Positions 34,053 through 42,455 are shown, counted from the first letter of the stretch. The stretch is DNA of 64,000 nt from Streptomyces seoulensis (GCF_004328625.1 NZ_CP032229.1:682001-746000); one strand, 5' to 3'. Made by a program: numbers and translations. The notes: a model not told the origin generated them from the sequence alone.

Positions 34053-34067
34053 TACACTCCGTACACG
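34053..34067 (+). promoter_or_regulatory. -10 element of a likely leaderless purB promoter
   Basis: TACACT lies 8 bases before the GTG start of purB and no Shine-Dalgarno sequence is present, so transcription probably begins at or next to the start codon. A GTACAC direct repeat overlaps the element. No good -35 box was seen. Confidence 0.45.
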
Positions 34068-35509
34068 TGACTTCAGCGCCCGCCAAGCCCCGCATCCCCA
34101 ACGTCCTCGCCGGACGGTACGCCTCCGCCGAGCTCGCCACGCTCTGGTCGCCCGAGCAGAAGGTGAGGCTGGAGCGGCAGCTCTGGCTCGCCGTGCTGCG
34201 CGCCCAGAAGGACCTGGGCATCGAGGTGCCGGACGAGGCGATCGCCGACTACGAGCGCGTCCTCGACACCGTGGACCTGGCCTCCATCGCCGAGCGCGAG
34301 AAGGTCACCCGGCACGACGTGAAGGCGCGGATCGAGGAGTTCAACGACCTCGCCGGGCATGAGCACGTCCACAAGGGCATGACCTCGCGCGACCTCACCG
34401 AGAACGTCGAGCAGCTCCAGATCCGGCTCTCCCTGGAGCTGGTCCGCGACCGCACGGTGGCCGTGCTGGCCCGCCTGGGCCGGCTGTCCGGCGAGTACGC
34501 CGAGCTGGTCATGGCCGGACGCTCGCACAACGTAGCCGCGCAGGCCACCACCCTGGGCAAGCGCTTCGCCACCGCCGCCGACGAGCTGCTGGTGGCCTAC
34601 GGCCGGGTCGACGAGCTGCTGGGCCGCTATCCGCTGCGCGGCATCAAGGGCCCGGTCGGCACCGCGCAGGACATGCTGGACCTGCTGGGCGGGGACGCGG
34701 CCAAGCTGGCCGAGCTGGAGCAGCGCATCGCCCACCACCTGGGCTTCGGCCAGGCGTTCACCTCGGTCGGCCAGGTCTACCCCCGCTCGCTGGACTACGA
34801 GGTCGTCACCGCGCTGGTGCAGCTGGCGGCGGCGCCGTCCTCGCTGGCCAAGACGGTCCGGCTGATGGCCGGGCACGAGCTGGTCACCGAGGGCTTCAAG
34901 CCGGGCCAGGTCGGCTCGTCCGCGATGCCGCACAAGATGAACACCCGCTCCTGCGAGCGCGTCAACGGCCTGATGGTGATCCTGCGCGGCTACGCCTCGA
35001 TGACCGGCGAGCTGGCTGGCGACCAGTGGAACGAGGGCGACGTGTCCTGCTCGGTGGTGCGCCGGGTCGCGCTGCCGGACGCGTTCTTCGCGCTGGACGG
35101 CCTGCTGGAGACGTTCCTGACCGTGCTGGACGAGTTCGGCGCCTTCCCGGCCGTCGTCGCCCGCGAGCTGGACCGCTACCTGCCGTTCCTCGCCACCACC
35201 AAGGTGCTGATGGGCGCGGTGCGCGCGGGCGTGGGCCGCGAGGTCGCGCACGAGGCGATCAAGGAGAACGCGGTGGCGACCGCGCTCGCCATGCGGGAGC
35301 AGGGTGCCGAGCGCAACGACCTGCTGGACAAGCTCGCCGCCGACGACCGCCTGCCGCTGGACCGGGAGCAGCTGGCCGCGCTGATGGCCGACAAGCTGTC
35401 CTTCACCGGCGCGGCCGCCGACCAGGTCGGCGTGGTCGTGGGCCGGATCGAGGAGATCGCCAAGCAGCGCCCGGAGGCGGCCGGTTACACCCCCGGAGCG
35501 ATCCTCTGA
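34067..35509 (+). CDS. purB: adenylosuccinate lyase
   Basis: A 480-residue fumarase/aspartase-superfamily enzyme acting twice in purine synthesis: cleavage of SAICAR and of adenylosuccinate, each releasing fumarate. The signature loop is SSAMPHKMNTRSCER; TSRDLTENVEQ, AGRSHNVAAQATTLGKR and NEGDVSCSVVRRV line the active site. Length and motifs are normal for the long actinobacterial form. The GTG start has no ribosome site and a TACACT box just upstream, consistent with leaderless mRNA. The mug gene follows with an overlap or zero gap. Confidence 0.97.
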   Translation: MTSAPAKPRIPNVLAGRYASAELATLWSPEQKVRLERQLWLAVLRAQKDLGIEVPDEAIADYERVLDTVDLASIAEREKVTRHDVKARIEEFNDLAGHEHVHKGMTSRDLTENVEQLQIRLSLELVRDRTVAVLARLGRLSGEYAELVMAGRSHNVAAQATTLGKRFATAADELLVAYGRVDELLGRYPLRGIKGPVGTAQDMLDLLGGDAAKLAELEQRIAHHLGFGQAFTSVGQVYPRSLDYEVVTALVQLAAAPSSLAKTVRLMAGHELVTEGFKPGQVGSSAMPHKMNTRSCERVNGLMVILRGYASMTGELAGDQWNEGDVSCSVVRRVALPDAFFALDGLLETFLTVLDEFGAFPAVVARELDRYLPFLATTKVLMGAVRAGVGREVAHEAIKENAVATALAMREQGAERNDLLDKLAADDRLPLDREQLAALMADKLSFTGAAADQVGVVVGRIEEIAKQRPEAAGYTPGAIL

Positions 35510-36051
35510 CCTCCCTCAGCCAGGCGGAACTGGAGGCCGCCCGCGACCGCCTCGTCCCCGACGTGCTCGCGGACGGCCTCCATGTCCTGTTCTGCGGCAT
35601 CAACCCGGGCCTGATGTCGGCGGCCACCGGCCACCACTTCGCCCGCCCCGGCAACCGCTTCTGGCCGGTGCTGCACCGCTCCGGCTTCACCCCACGCCAA
35701 CTGAAACCCGCCGAGGAACGCGAGCTGCTCTCCTACGGCCTCGGCATCACCAACGTGGTGTCCAGGGCATCGGCCCGCGCCGATGAGCTGTCGCCCGAGG
35801 AGTACGTCGAGGGCGGCCGGGTGCTCGCCGCCAAGGTGGAGCGCTACGCCCCCCGCTGGCTGGCCGTGGTCGGCGTGACCGCGTACCGGGCCGCCTTCGG
35901 TGACCGCAAGGCCCAAGTCGGCCCCCAGGAGCGCACGTTCGGCGACACCCGGGTCTGGGCCCTCCCCAACCCGAGCGGCCTGAACGCCCACTGGACGGTG
36001 ACGAGCATGGCGGAGGAGTACGCGCGGCTGCGCGAGGCGGCGGCCGACTAG
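35506..36051 (+). CDS. mug: G/U mismatch-specific DNA glycosylase (Mug)
   Basis: A protein of about 181 residues removing uracil or related bases from mismatches. The family motifs GINPGLMSAATGHHFARPGNRFWP and ALPNPSGLNAHWT are intact. The start is problematic: conserved N-terminal residues (AELEAARDRLVPDVLADGLH) are coded upstream of the first GTG (35563), and no ATG, GTG or TTG precedes them in frame. A CTG at 35506, overlapping the purB stop and 8 bases after GGAG, is the best candidate. The TAG stop lies in the left end of a MITE-like element. Confidence 0.88.
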   Translation: MTSLSQAELEAARDRLVPDVLADGLHVLFCGINPGLMSAATGHHFARPGNRFWPVLHRSGFTPRQLKPAEERELLSYGLGITNVVSRASARADELSPEEYVEGGRVLAAKVERYAPRWLAVVGVTAYRAAFGDRKAQVGPQERTFGDTRVWALPNPSGLNAHWTVTSMAEEYARLREAAAD

Positions 36052-36097
36052 GTCGTGTCCGGAAAGTGGCGCCGTCTGCCCGGAGGGCAGGGCTCGC

Positions 36098-36145
36098 GGC
36101 GTCTGGTGCGTGCGCTCGCAAGGCGTCTGGTGCGTGCGCTCGCAA
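36098..36145. repeat. tandem 24-base direct repeat inside the MITE
   Basis: Two identical 24-base units (36098-36121 and 36122-36145), beginning GGCGTCTGGTGCGTG, lie head to tail inside the left arm of the element. This looks like a recent slip-strand or unequal-crossover duplication, since the right arm has only one counterpart. Confidence 0.9.
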
Positions 36146-36154
36146 GGCGGAGGG

Positions 36155-36183
36155 TCGTCCTCGTACTGGGCGTACGAGGACGA
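36155..36183. repeat. central hairpin of the MITE
   Basis: TCGTCCTCGTAC and its exact complement flank a 5-base TGGGC loop, 12 base pairs of perfect stem. It is in the middle of the element and would be a strong RNA hairpin in transcripts from either side, so the element may also act as a terminator. Confidence 0.85.
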
Positions 36184-36275
36184 TCCCGGCAACGCCGCTG
36201 GGGGTCCCCCCTGCTCGCAGAGCTTGGGGGAACGTGCCAGGCGTCGCGAGCCAGGCGGGACTTTCCGGACACGGC

Positions 36276-36665
36276 CTAGGGCGGGGCCGTACGGGTGACC
36301 GTGGCCAGGAGGCGTATCGCGTCGGCCTCGTCGCGGTCGGCCACGCCGACGGCGAGCCACACGTCCTCCGCCTGCCACACGTCGAGTTCGTCGGTGCGGA
36401 GGCAGAGGGTGGCCCAGGGCTCGGGTATCTCCTCGCCTCGGGCGAGGCGGAGGCGGAGGGTGAGCTGGGCCCAGGGGGGTGACTCGCCCCAGCGGGTGCC
36501 GAGGTGCTGGGCCATCGCGTCGCGCAGGGCGTGGAGGTCGTCCGTGGACGGCCTCGGCCCGTGGCCGGGGTCCAGTTCCACGGTGTGGTGAGCGGCCCCG
36601 CCCGGCGGGAGGTCCCGCGCGCGGAGCCGGTCGATGGCGGCGAGGTGCCGTGCGACGACGTCCAT
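36276..36665 (-). CDS. hypothetical 129-residue protein
   Basis: Starting at ATG 36665 (M-D-V-V-A-R-H-L-A-A-I-D-R-L), the protein has an N-terminal helix, a LDPGHGPRPSTDDLHALRDAMAQHLGTRWG region and a beta-rich second half (WAQLTLRLRLARGEEI, ATLCLRTDELDVWQAEDVWLAVGVADRDEADAIRLL). No family is recognised. Ending TAG at 36276-36278 falls in the right end of the MITE. It lies upstream of nothing on its strand but may start from a promoter between it and the ABC-2 permease gene. Confidence 0.72.
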   Translation of the reverse strand: MDVVARHLAAIDRLRARDLPPGGAAHHTVELDPGHGPRPSTDDLHALRDAMAQHLGTRWGESPPWAQLTLRLRLARGEEIPEPWATLCLRTDELDVWQAEDVWLAVGVADRDEADAIRLLATVTRTAPP

Positions 36666-36706
36666 GTGTTCCAGTAAAGCGCCCGGCACTGACAATTGGC
36701 GGCGCG

Positions 36707-37408
36707 TCAGGCGTCCCGCCGCCGCACGCACCAGGCGCCCGCGCCCAGCGCCGCCGCCGCCCACAGCGCGCTCACCGCGAGCCCGGCCCAGGGGCCGAGC
36801 GGGCCCTCGGAGGCGCTGTGCAGGGCGAGTTGGCCCGCCCGGTCGGGCAGGTAGTCGGCGGCGCCCGAGTCGAGGTCTCCGACGACGAAGGACACGGTCA
36901 GCAGGAACGGGATCAGCAGCCCGAGCGTGCCGACCCCGCTGCGCAGCACGGCCGCGAGTCCGGCGGCCAGCAGCGCCATCAGCGTCAGGTACAGCGCGCA
37001 GCCGGCCACCCCGCGCAGCCCCTCCGCCCAGGTGAGCCCCGCCGGCCCTCTGCCCACCGCCAGCGTCACCAGCCCGGTCGGCAGCGCCACCGCGAGCACC
37101 GGCAGCGCGACGGCGACGCTCTTCGCGGCGAACCACCGCGTCCGGTCCGGCACCGAGGCGAGCGTCAGCCGCAGCGCACCGCCCCGGTACTCGCCGGACA
37201 CCGCCAGCGCGCCGAAGACCACGGCGGCGACCTGGCCGAGGCTGACGCCGAAGAACACCGAGAACAGCGGGTCGGAACGGTCGGCCTGGGCCGCGGTGAC
37301 CGCCGAGAAGGCCACGGTGACGGCGAACACCGCCGCCAGCGCGCCGAGCAGCGACCGCAGCGTCCGGATCTTGATCCACTCGGCGTGCAGTACGGGAACG
37401 AACGACAT
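36707..37408 (-). CDS. ABC-2 type transporter permease
   Basis: A 233-residue membrane protein with six predicted helices and the ABC-2 layout: M-S-F-V-P-V-L-H-A-E-W-I-K-I-R-T-L at the N-terminus, GALRLTLASVPDRTRWFAAK as the cytoplasmic loop, and a paired-helix C-terminus. The ATG at 37408 follows GGAGGT and is 2 bases after the ATPase stop. With that ATPase it forms an exporter of unknown substrate, probably controlled by the divergent two-component system. Confidence 0.9.
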   Translation of the reverse strand: MSFVPVLHAEWIKIRTLRSLLGALAAVFAVTVAFSAVTAAQADRSDPLFSVFFGVSLGQVAAVVFGALAVSGEYRGGALRLTLASVPDRTRWFAAKSVAVALPVLAVALPTGLVTLAVGRGPAGLTWAEGLRGVAGCALYLTLMALLAAGLAAVLRSGVGTLGLLIPFLLTVSFVVGDLDSGAADYLPDRAGQLALHSASEGPLGPWAGLAVSALWAAAALGAGAWCVRRRDA

Positions 37409-37410
37409 GG

Positions 37411-38331
37411 TCAGACCTCCTGTGGCTGTGCGGTGAACTCGGCCTCGCCGGCCGTCAGATCGAGGTACGCCTCCTCCAGGCTCGCGTCCTGGAGCGCGAG
37501 TTCGAGCACCGGCAGCCCCTCTTCGGCCAGCAGCCGCCCGGCTTCCTCCACGCGCGCGTGCCGCACGGTCCAGGTGCCGTCCGCCGCGCGGTCCCCCTCG
37601 TACCCGTGCCGGGTGAGGAGTGCCCCGAGCGCGTCGGCGTCGGTGCTGCGGACCCGGACCCGGGGGCGCACGCGGGCGTCGATGAAGTCCCGTACCGGGG
37701 TGTCGGCGAGGAGGCGGCCCCGGCCGAGGACGACGAGGTGGTCCGCGAAGGCGCCCGTCTCCCCCATCAGATGGCTGGAGACCAGGACCGTACGGCCTTC
37801 CGCCGCGAGCCCGCGCAGCAGGGTGCGGACCCAGACGATGCCCTCGGGGTCGAGCCCGTTGGCGGGTTCGTCGAGCAGGATCACCTCGGGGTCGCCGAGC
37901 AGGGCCGCGGCGATGCCGAGCCGCTGGCGCATGCCGAGGGAGAAGGTCCGCACCCGGCGCCGGGCCACGGGGGCGAGGCCGGTCCGCTCCAGCACCTCGC
38001 CGACGCGGGTGACGGGAAGGCGGTTGCTCACCGCGAGGGCCAGCAGATGGTCGTGGGCGGTGCGGGAGCCGTGGGCGGCACGGGCGTCCAGGAGGGCGCC
38101 CACCCGGCGCAGCGGATCGCGGAGCGCGGCGTAGGGGCGGCCGTCGAGGGTGGCGGTGCCGGAGGTGGGGCGGTCCAGGCCGAGGACGAGGCGCATGGTG
38201 GTGGACTTGCCCGCGCCGTTGGGGCCGAGGAAGCCGGTCACCCGGCCGGGGCGGACGGTGAGGGTCAGGCGGTCGACGGCGCGTCTGCCGCCGTACTCCT
38301 TGGTGAGGTCGCGGAGTTCGATGCTGGTCAT
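37411..38331 (-). CDS. ABC transporter ATP-binding protein (drug/lipid export, CcmA/NatA type)
   Basis: A 306-residue ATPase with Walker A FLGPNGAGKSTT, signature FSLGMRQRLGIAAALL, Walker B VILLDEPANGLDPEG and switch SSHLMGE; a C-terminal domain of about 90 residues typical of drug-export ATPases follows, ending DASLEEAYLDLTAGEAEF. The ATG at 38331 starts M-T-S-I-E-L-R-D-L-T-K-E-Y. It is divergent from a histidine kinase gene with a 107-base gap, the standard Streptomyces arrangement for a sensor-controlled resistance or stress exporter. Confidence 0.95.
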   Translation of the reverse strand: MTSIELRDLTKEYGGRRAVDRLTLTVRPGRVTGFLGPNGAGKSTTMRLVLGLDRPTSGTATLDGRPYAALRDPLRRVGALLDARAAHGSRTAHDHLLALAVSNRLPVTRVGEVLERTGLAPVARRRVRTFSLGMRQRLGIAAALLGDPEVILLDEPANGLDPEGIVWVRTLLRGLAAEGRTVLVSSHLMGETGAFADHLVVLGRGRLLADTPVRDFIDARVRPRVRVRSTDADALGALLTRHGYEGDRAADGTWTVRHARVEEAGRLLAEEGLPVLELALQDASLEEAYLDLTAGEAEFTAQPQEV

Positions 38332-38438
38332 GGCACGAGCCTCGCCGGGCGGGCGGGCGCGCGCCTCCCCCGCGAGCGTTGACCCGCTCCCCCGCGCGGG
38401 GGAGGCCGTGCACGGGGCACGGCTGCCAGGATGGCCGC

Positions 38439-39572
38439 ATGATCCGGTTCCTGCGCCCGCTGCTGCGCGGGACGACGTACACACGGCTGCTGCATCTGTG
38501 GCTGCCCATGCTGAGCGTGGCGTTCTGGATGTTCATCGACCCGCGCACCCCGTGGGCGCCCGCGCTGTTCCTCGTCCCGCTCGCGCTGATCCCGGCCGTG
38601 CGGCGGGGCGAGGGCGTGCAGGCGCGGCTGCTGCTGACGCCCGGCGAGCCGGAGCCCGGCATCTCCGAGGAGCCCGCGCGGAGTTGGCGGGACCGGGGGC
38701 GCACGCTGCTCTGGCTGGAGCTGCGGATGGTGCTCGGCCTGATCGCCATGTTCGCCTCGGTACGGTTGCCGATCCTCACCGTCGACCTGGCGGAGGGCGC
38801 GTGGGGGCAACCGCCCTCCTTCGCCCCGCACCGGGCGTACGCCCTGCTGGCGCCACTTCCCCTCGTCGCGCTGTACGGCGTGGTGCTCGGGCTCGGCGCG
38901 TTGGTCACCCGGTGTGCGCGGCGGCTGCTGGGTCCGTCGGCGGCCGAGCGGCTGGCGGCGCTGGAGGAGCGGACCGAGCAGCTTCTCGAACGGACCCGGA
39001 TCGCACGGGAGTTGCACGACTCGATCGGGCACGCCCTGACCGTGGCCGTGGTGCAGGCGGGGGCCGCGCGGGCGGCCGGGGACCCGGAGTTCACCGGGCG
39101 GGCGCTGACCGCCATCGAGGAGACGGGCCGAGCCGCGCTGGAGGACCTGGAGCGGGTGCTCGGGGTGCTGCGCGAGGCGGAACGGCCGGCGAGCGCCCGT
39201 CCGACGCTGGCGGACGCGGACCGCCTGCTGGAGTCGGCGCGGGCCTCCGGCGCGGAGGTCGACTTCCGGGCCACCGGCGCGGTGGAGTCCCTCCCCGGCC
39301 CGGTGTCGCGCGAGGGCTACCGCATCCTCCAGGAGTCCCTGACGAACGTCCTGCGGCACGCGGGCGCGGTGCCGGTGCGGGTACGGGTGTCGGCCGACGT
39401 CCGCCAACTCGTCCTGGAGATAAGCAATCCGCTCCCGACGGAACTCCCCCGGACCGACGGCGGCAGCGGCCTGCGCGGGATACGCGAGCGCGCCGCCCTC
39501 CTCGGCGGCACCGCCCGCACCGGACCGGAGGCGGGCACCTGGCTCGTACGGGCCGAGCTTCCCCTGAGCTGA
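38439..39572 (+). CDS. sensor histidine kinase (HisKA_3, NarL-type partner)
   Basis: A 377-residue membrane kinase. Four hydrophobic segments in residues about 20-155 form a membrane sensor without large external loops, suggesting it senses membrane or transporter state. The phospho-acceptor His193 lies in RIARELHDSIGHAL; the ATPase part has an N-box ILQESLTNVLRHA and a G-box GGSGLRGIRERA. It pairs with the response regulator 14 bases downstream and faces an ABC-2 exporter operon that it probably controls. Confidence 0.94.
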   Translation: MIRFLRPLLRGTTYTRLLHLWLPMLSVAFWMFIDPRTPWAPALFLVPLALIPAVRRGEGVQARLLLTPGEPEPGISEEPARSWRDRGRTLLWLELRMVLGLIAMFASVRLPILTVDLAEGAWGQPPSFAPHRAYALLAPLPLVALYGVVLGLGALVTRCARRLLGPSAAERLAALEERTEQLLERTRIARELHDSIGHALTVAVVQAGAARAAGDPEFTGRALTAIEETGRAALEDLERVLGVLREAERPASARPTLADADRLLESARASGAEVDFRATGAVESLPGPVSREGYRILQESLTNVLRHAGAVPVRVRVSADVRQLVLEISNPLPTELPRTDGGSGLRGIRERAALLGGTARTGPEAGTWLVRAELPLS

Positions 39573-39586
39573 TCTACGCTGGCCGG

Positions 39587-40240
39587 ATGCCGGTCACCGT
39601 ACTGCTCGTCGACGACGAACCCCTGGTCCGTGCCGGTCTGCGGGCCGTGCTGGCGGCGCAGCCCGACATCGAGGTGGCCGGGGAGGCGGCCGACGGCGCC
39701 GCCGTCATCCCGCTGGTGCGGAGCCTGCGGCCGGACGTGGTGGCGATGGACGTCCGGATGCCGCTGCTGGACGGCATCGAGGCGACCCGCGCGGTCCTGC
39801 GTACGGTCGCTGATCCGCCGAAGATCCTGGTGGTCACCACCTTCGAGGACGACGAGTACGTCTACGAGGCGCTGCGCGCGGGGGCGGACGGGTTCCTGCT
39901 GAAGCGGTCCCGCCCGGAGGAGATCGTGCACGCGGTACGGCTGGTCGCGGCGGGCGACTCGCTGCTGTTCCCGGCGTCGGTACGGCAGTTGGCGGCCCGG
40001 TACGGGACCGGTCGGGTGGGCGCCGAGCCGCTGGCGGGGGCGCGGCTGACCGGGCGGGAGGCGGAGGTGCTGCGGCTGATGGCACGGGGGCTGACCAACG
40101 CGGAGATCGCCGCCGGGCTGGTCGTCGGGGCGGAGACGGTGAAGTCGCATGTGAGCGCCGTACTCGCCAAGTTGGGTGCGCGGGACCGTACCCAGGCGGT
40201 GATCGCGGCCTACGAGTCGGGGTTCGTCGCGCCCCGGTGA
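39587..40240 (+). CDS. NarL/LuxR-type response regulator
   Basis: A 217-residue two-domain regulator. The receiver domain has the acidic pocket DDE, phospho-acceptor Asp55 in VVAMDVRMPLLDG, Thr in VVTTF and Lys in FLLKRS; the C-terminal LuxR helix-turn-helix is LTGREAEVLRLMARGLTNAEIA … KSHVSAVLAKLGARDR. The start ATG 39587 follows GGCCGG only loosely, so translation may depend on the kinase gene. It is the partner of the upstream kinase. Confidence 0.95.
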   Translation: MPVTVLLVDDEPLVRAGLRAVLAAQPDIEVAGEAADGAAVIPLVRSLRPDVVAMDVRMPLLDGIEATRAVLRTVADPPKILVVTTFEDDEYVYEALRAGADGFLLKRSRPEEIVHAVRLVAAGDSLLFPASVRQLAARYGTGRVGAEPLAGARLTGREAEVLRLMARGLTNAEIAAGLVVGAETVKSHVSAVLAKLGARDRTQAVIAAYESGFVAPR

Positions 40241-40317
40241 CCGCCCGGCCCTCGCCGGGGTGGTCCGGGCCGAGTACGATCCGCCCCACATACGCCCGCG
40301 AGCTGGGAGGACGGACC

Positions 40318-41469
40318 GTGGGGCAGTTGACCGGTGGTGATCCCTCGCTGCTGCGGAGGATCAATTCCGCGGTGGTGCTGCGCGCGCTGCGCGACACCGA
40401 CTGCGCGACGCTCACGGAGATCACCCGGGCCACCGGGCTGTCCCGGCCGACCGTCGAGGGGGTCGTGGAGGGCCTGGCCGAGGCGGGTCTGGTGGTGGAG
40501 CGGGCGGCCGAGGAGGGCACCGCCCGCCGTCAGGGGCGGCCCGCGCGCCGGTTCCGGTTCCGGGCCGAGGCGGGGCATTTGCTGGGTCTGGAGATCGGCG
40601 CGCACCGGGTGGTCGCGGTCGTCGCCGACCTGGACGGCCGGGTGCTGGGCACGCAGACCCGGGACGTCGACGAGAAGGCGCCGGCCGACGAGCGGCTGGA
40701 GCGGCTGCGCGGCACGGTCGCCGAGCTGCTGCGCCGTACCGGCGTCCCACGGGGCTCGCTGCGCGCGGTCGGCGTCGGTACGCCGGGCATCGTGGAGGCC
40801 GACGGAACGGTTCGCCTGGGCACCGCGCTGCCCCAGTGGACCGGGCTCCACCTGGGCGAGCGGCTGAGCCGCTCCTTCCGGTGCCCGGTGCTGGTGGAGA
40901 ACGACGCCAACGTGGCCGCCGTGGCCGAGCACTGGCAGGGCGCCGCCAAGGACACCGACGACGTGGTCTTCGTGCTGGCCGGCTTGAGTCCGGGCGCGGG
41001 CTCGCTGATCGGTGGCCGGCTGCACCGGGGGCACGGCGGGGCGGCCGGGGAGATCGGCGCGCTGCATCTGCTGGGCCGGGAGGCGACCCCGGAGGCCCTG
41101 CTGTCCACCACGGACGAGCCGCTGCCGCCGCTGGACGAGCAGGCGGTGACCGAGGTCTTCGCGCTGGCCCGGGAGGGCGACGGCTCGGCGCTGGCGGCGG
41201 TGGAGCGGTTCATCCAGCGGCTGGTGCACGACGTGGCCGCGCTGGTGCTGGCGCTCGACCCGGAGCTGGTGGTGGTCGGCGGCTGGGCGGCCGGCCTGGA
41301 CGGCGTCCTCGACCCCCTCCGCCGCGAACTGGCCCGCTACTGCCTGCGCCCCCCGGCCGTCGCCCTGTCCCTGCTGGGCGAGGCGGTGGTGGCCACGGGC
41401 GCGCTGCGGCTGGCGCTGGACCATGTGGAACGGCAGCTGTTCGCGGTCGAGGGCGCCGTGGGGTCGTAG
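40318..41469 (+). CDS. ROK-family transcriptional regulator without the zinc motif
   Basis: A 383-residue protein starting at GTG 40318 behind GGGAGG. An N-terminal winged helix (residues about 15-75, with LTEITRATGLSRPTVEGVVEGL) is joined to a ROK sugar-kinase-like domain (LEIGAHRVVAVVADLDG, GVGTPGIVEADG, VENDANVAAVAEH, VVGGWAAGLDGVLDPL). The Cys-rich zinc motif usual after the GH…GE segment is absent; here the stretch reads GHGGAAGEIGALHLLGRE. ROK regulators sense sugars and control their use; no sugar operon is adjacent. Confidence 0.92.
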   Translation: MGQLTGGDPSLLRRINSAVVLRALRDTDCATLTEITRATGLSRPTVEGVVEGLAEAGLVVERAAEEGTARRQGRPARRFRFRAEAGHLLGLEIGAHRVVAVVADLDGRVLGTQTRDVDEKAPADERLERLRGTVAELLRRTGVPRGSLRAVGVGTPGIVEADGTVRLGTALPQWTGLHLGERLSRSFRCPVLVENDANVAAVAEHWQGAAKDTDDVVFVLAGLSPGAGSLIGGRLHRGHGGAAGEIGALHLLGREATPEALLSTTDEPLPPLDEQAVTEVFALAREGDGSALAAVERFIQRLVHDVAALVLALDPELVVVGGWAAGLDGVLDPLRRELARYCLRPPAVALSLLGEAVVATGALRLALDHVERQLFAVEGAVGS

Positions 41470-41498
41470 GGCCCCCACGGCGGGCGCCCACATGCCGA

Positions 41499-41523
41499 GC
41501 GCCCCGGTGGGGTTCCGGGGCGC
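41499..41523. terminator. hairpin between convergent ROK and GntR genes
   Basis: GCGCCCCGG pairs with CCGGGGCGC across a 7-base loop. It lies 30 bases after the ROK stop and 19 bases before the end of the GntR gene. Confidence 0.65.
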
Positions 41524-41541
41524 GGCGGGGGTGCGGTGTTC

Positions 41542-42300
41542 TCAGGAGGCGCGGCGTTCCGGGTCGTGGTGTATCTCCACGTCCGGGGTGTCGCCGAAGG
41601 TGAGGCGGCAGGTGTCGGCGCGGTAGGTGGCCACGCCGAGCGCGGCGGTGCGGCCCCGGACGGTGAACCGGGTGGTGACGACGAGGACGGGCGAGCCGGG
41701 CAGCCGGTCGAGTTCCTTCGCGTCCTCCGCGCCGGCCGAGCCCAGCTCCACCGCGCGGTCCTGCCGGTCGAGTTCGAGCCGCTGGAGTTCGCGCAGCACC
41801 GCGCGGGCGCGGGCCGGCCCGGAGGGCGCGTCGATCGCGCTCAGGTCGGGCACCGAGGCGGCCGGGATGTACAGCAGCTCGGTGGCGACGCGCCGGCCCT
41901 GCGACATCCGGAACCGGCGGACGAGGTGCACCTCGTCGGTGCCGGTGTCCAGGGCGGCCGCGACCGGGGCGGGCGGTACGGCGCGCTCGCAGTCCATCGG
42001 CTGCCAGGCGTCGTCACCGGTGCCGGGCCAGGTCTGCCGGCCGGTGCCGAGGGCGACACCGACACGCGGCGGGGCGACGGTCGTGCCGACCCCCCGGCGG
42101 CGCTGCAGCCGTCCCTCCAGCTCGAGTTGCTCCAGCGCCTGCCGGAGCGTGGCGCGGGCGACGCCGAAGCGGGCGGCGAGATCGCGTTCGTTCGGCAGGA
42201 TCTCGCCCACCGAGAACTCGGAGTCCAGTGCCTCGCTCAGTACGGTTTTGAGGTGCAAGTACTTCGGCTCCGGCACCGTTTCCAGTTGCGTGGTCCCCAC
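41542..42300 (-). CDS. GntR-family (HutC/UTRA) transcriptional regulator
   Basis: A 252-residue regulator. The N-terminal winged helix carries LPNERDLAARFGVARATLRQALEQLELEGRLQRRRGVGT; the C-terminal UTRA ligand domain has VHLVRRFRMSQGRRVATELLYIP and ALGVATYRADTCRLTF. This is the HutC subgroup, which includes the aminosugar sensor DasR. A palindrome related to DasR boxes lies about 100 bases upstream. No transport or catabolic operon adjoins it, so its targets are elsewhere or it is autoregulated. Confidence 0.93.
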   Translation of the reverse strand: MGTTQLETVPEPKYLHLKTVLSEALDSEFSVGEILPNERDLAARFGVARATLRQALEQLELEGRLQRRRGVGTTVAPPRVGVALGTGRQTWPGTGDDAWQPMDCERAVPPAPVAAALDTGTDEVHLVRRFRMSQGRRVATELLYIPAASVPDLSAIDAPSGPARARAVLRELQRLELDRQDRAVELGSAGAEDAKELDRLPGSPVLVVTTRFTVRGRTAALGVATYRADTCRLTFGDTPDVEIHHDPERRAS

Positions 42301-42395
42301 CCTGTCCTCCGCAAGTGCCGTGCTCCGGCGGTTTTGGCGCCCTTGTTTATTAAAGGTTGTTGCAGTTCTTTGCGACCATAGGGCGGCCCTGATGC

Positions 42396-42409
42396 TTGGT
42401 CAAGACCAA
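42396..42409. promoter_or_regulatory. dre-like palindrome upstream of the GntR gene
   Basis: TTGGTC-AA-GACCAA is a perfect 6-base inverted repeat and matches the core of the DasR-responsive element TGGTC-TA-GACCA except for the central dinucleotide. It lies 96 bases upstream of the GntR/UTRA start in an AT-rich promoter region and is a candidate autoregulatory operator. Confidence 0.5.
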
Positions 42410-42455
42410 TTGTCCCATCCCTGCCCACTCGCCCGGCGCCCTGGTGACCGAGCGT

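Larger units (their letters stand above)
36048..36279. mobile_element. MITE-like element with 20-base terminal inverted repeats and CTAG/TA target duplication
   Basis: The left end (36048-36067) and right end (36260-36279) are inverted copies matching at 19 of 20 positions, with core GTGTCCGGAAAGT, and both are bounded by CTAG. Removing the element would leave one CTAG shared as the stop (TAG on each strand) by the convergent genes mug and the following one. It carries no gene, and imperfect complementarity extends inwards (GGCTCGCGGCGTCTGG against CCAGGCGTCGCGAGCC), so it folds into a long hairpin. CTAG/TA targeting is typical of IS630-type transposases, which would have to act in trans. Confidence 0.75.

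Noticed and set aside
40318..41469. A sugar kinase instead of a regulator
   Set aside because: A winged helix-turn-helix precedes the ROK domain and the zinc motif of the kinases is absent.
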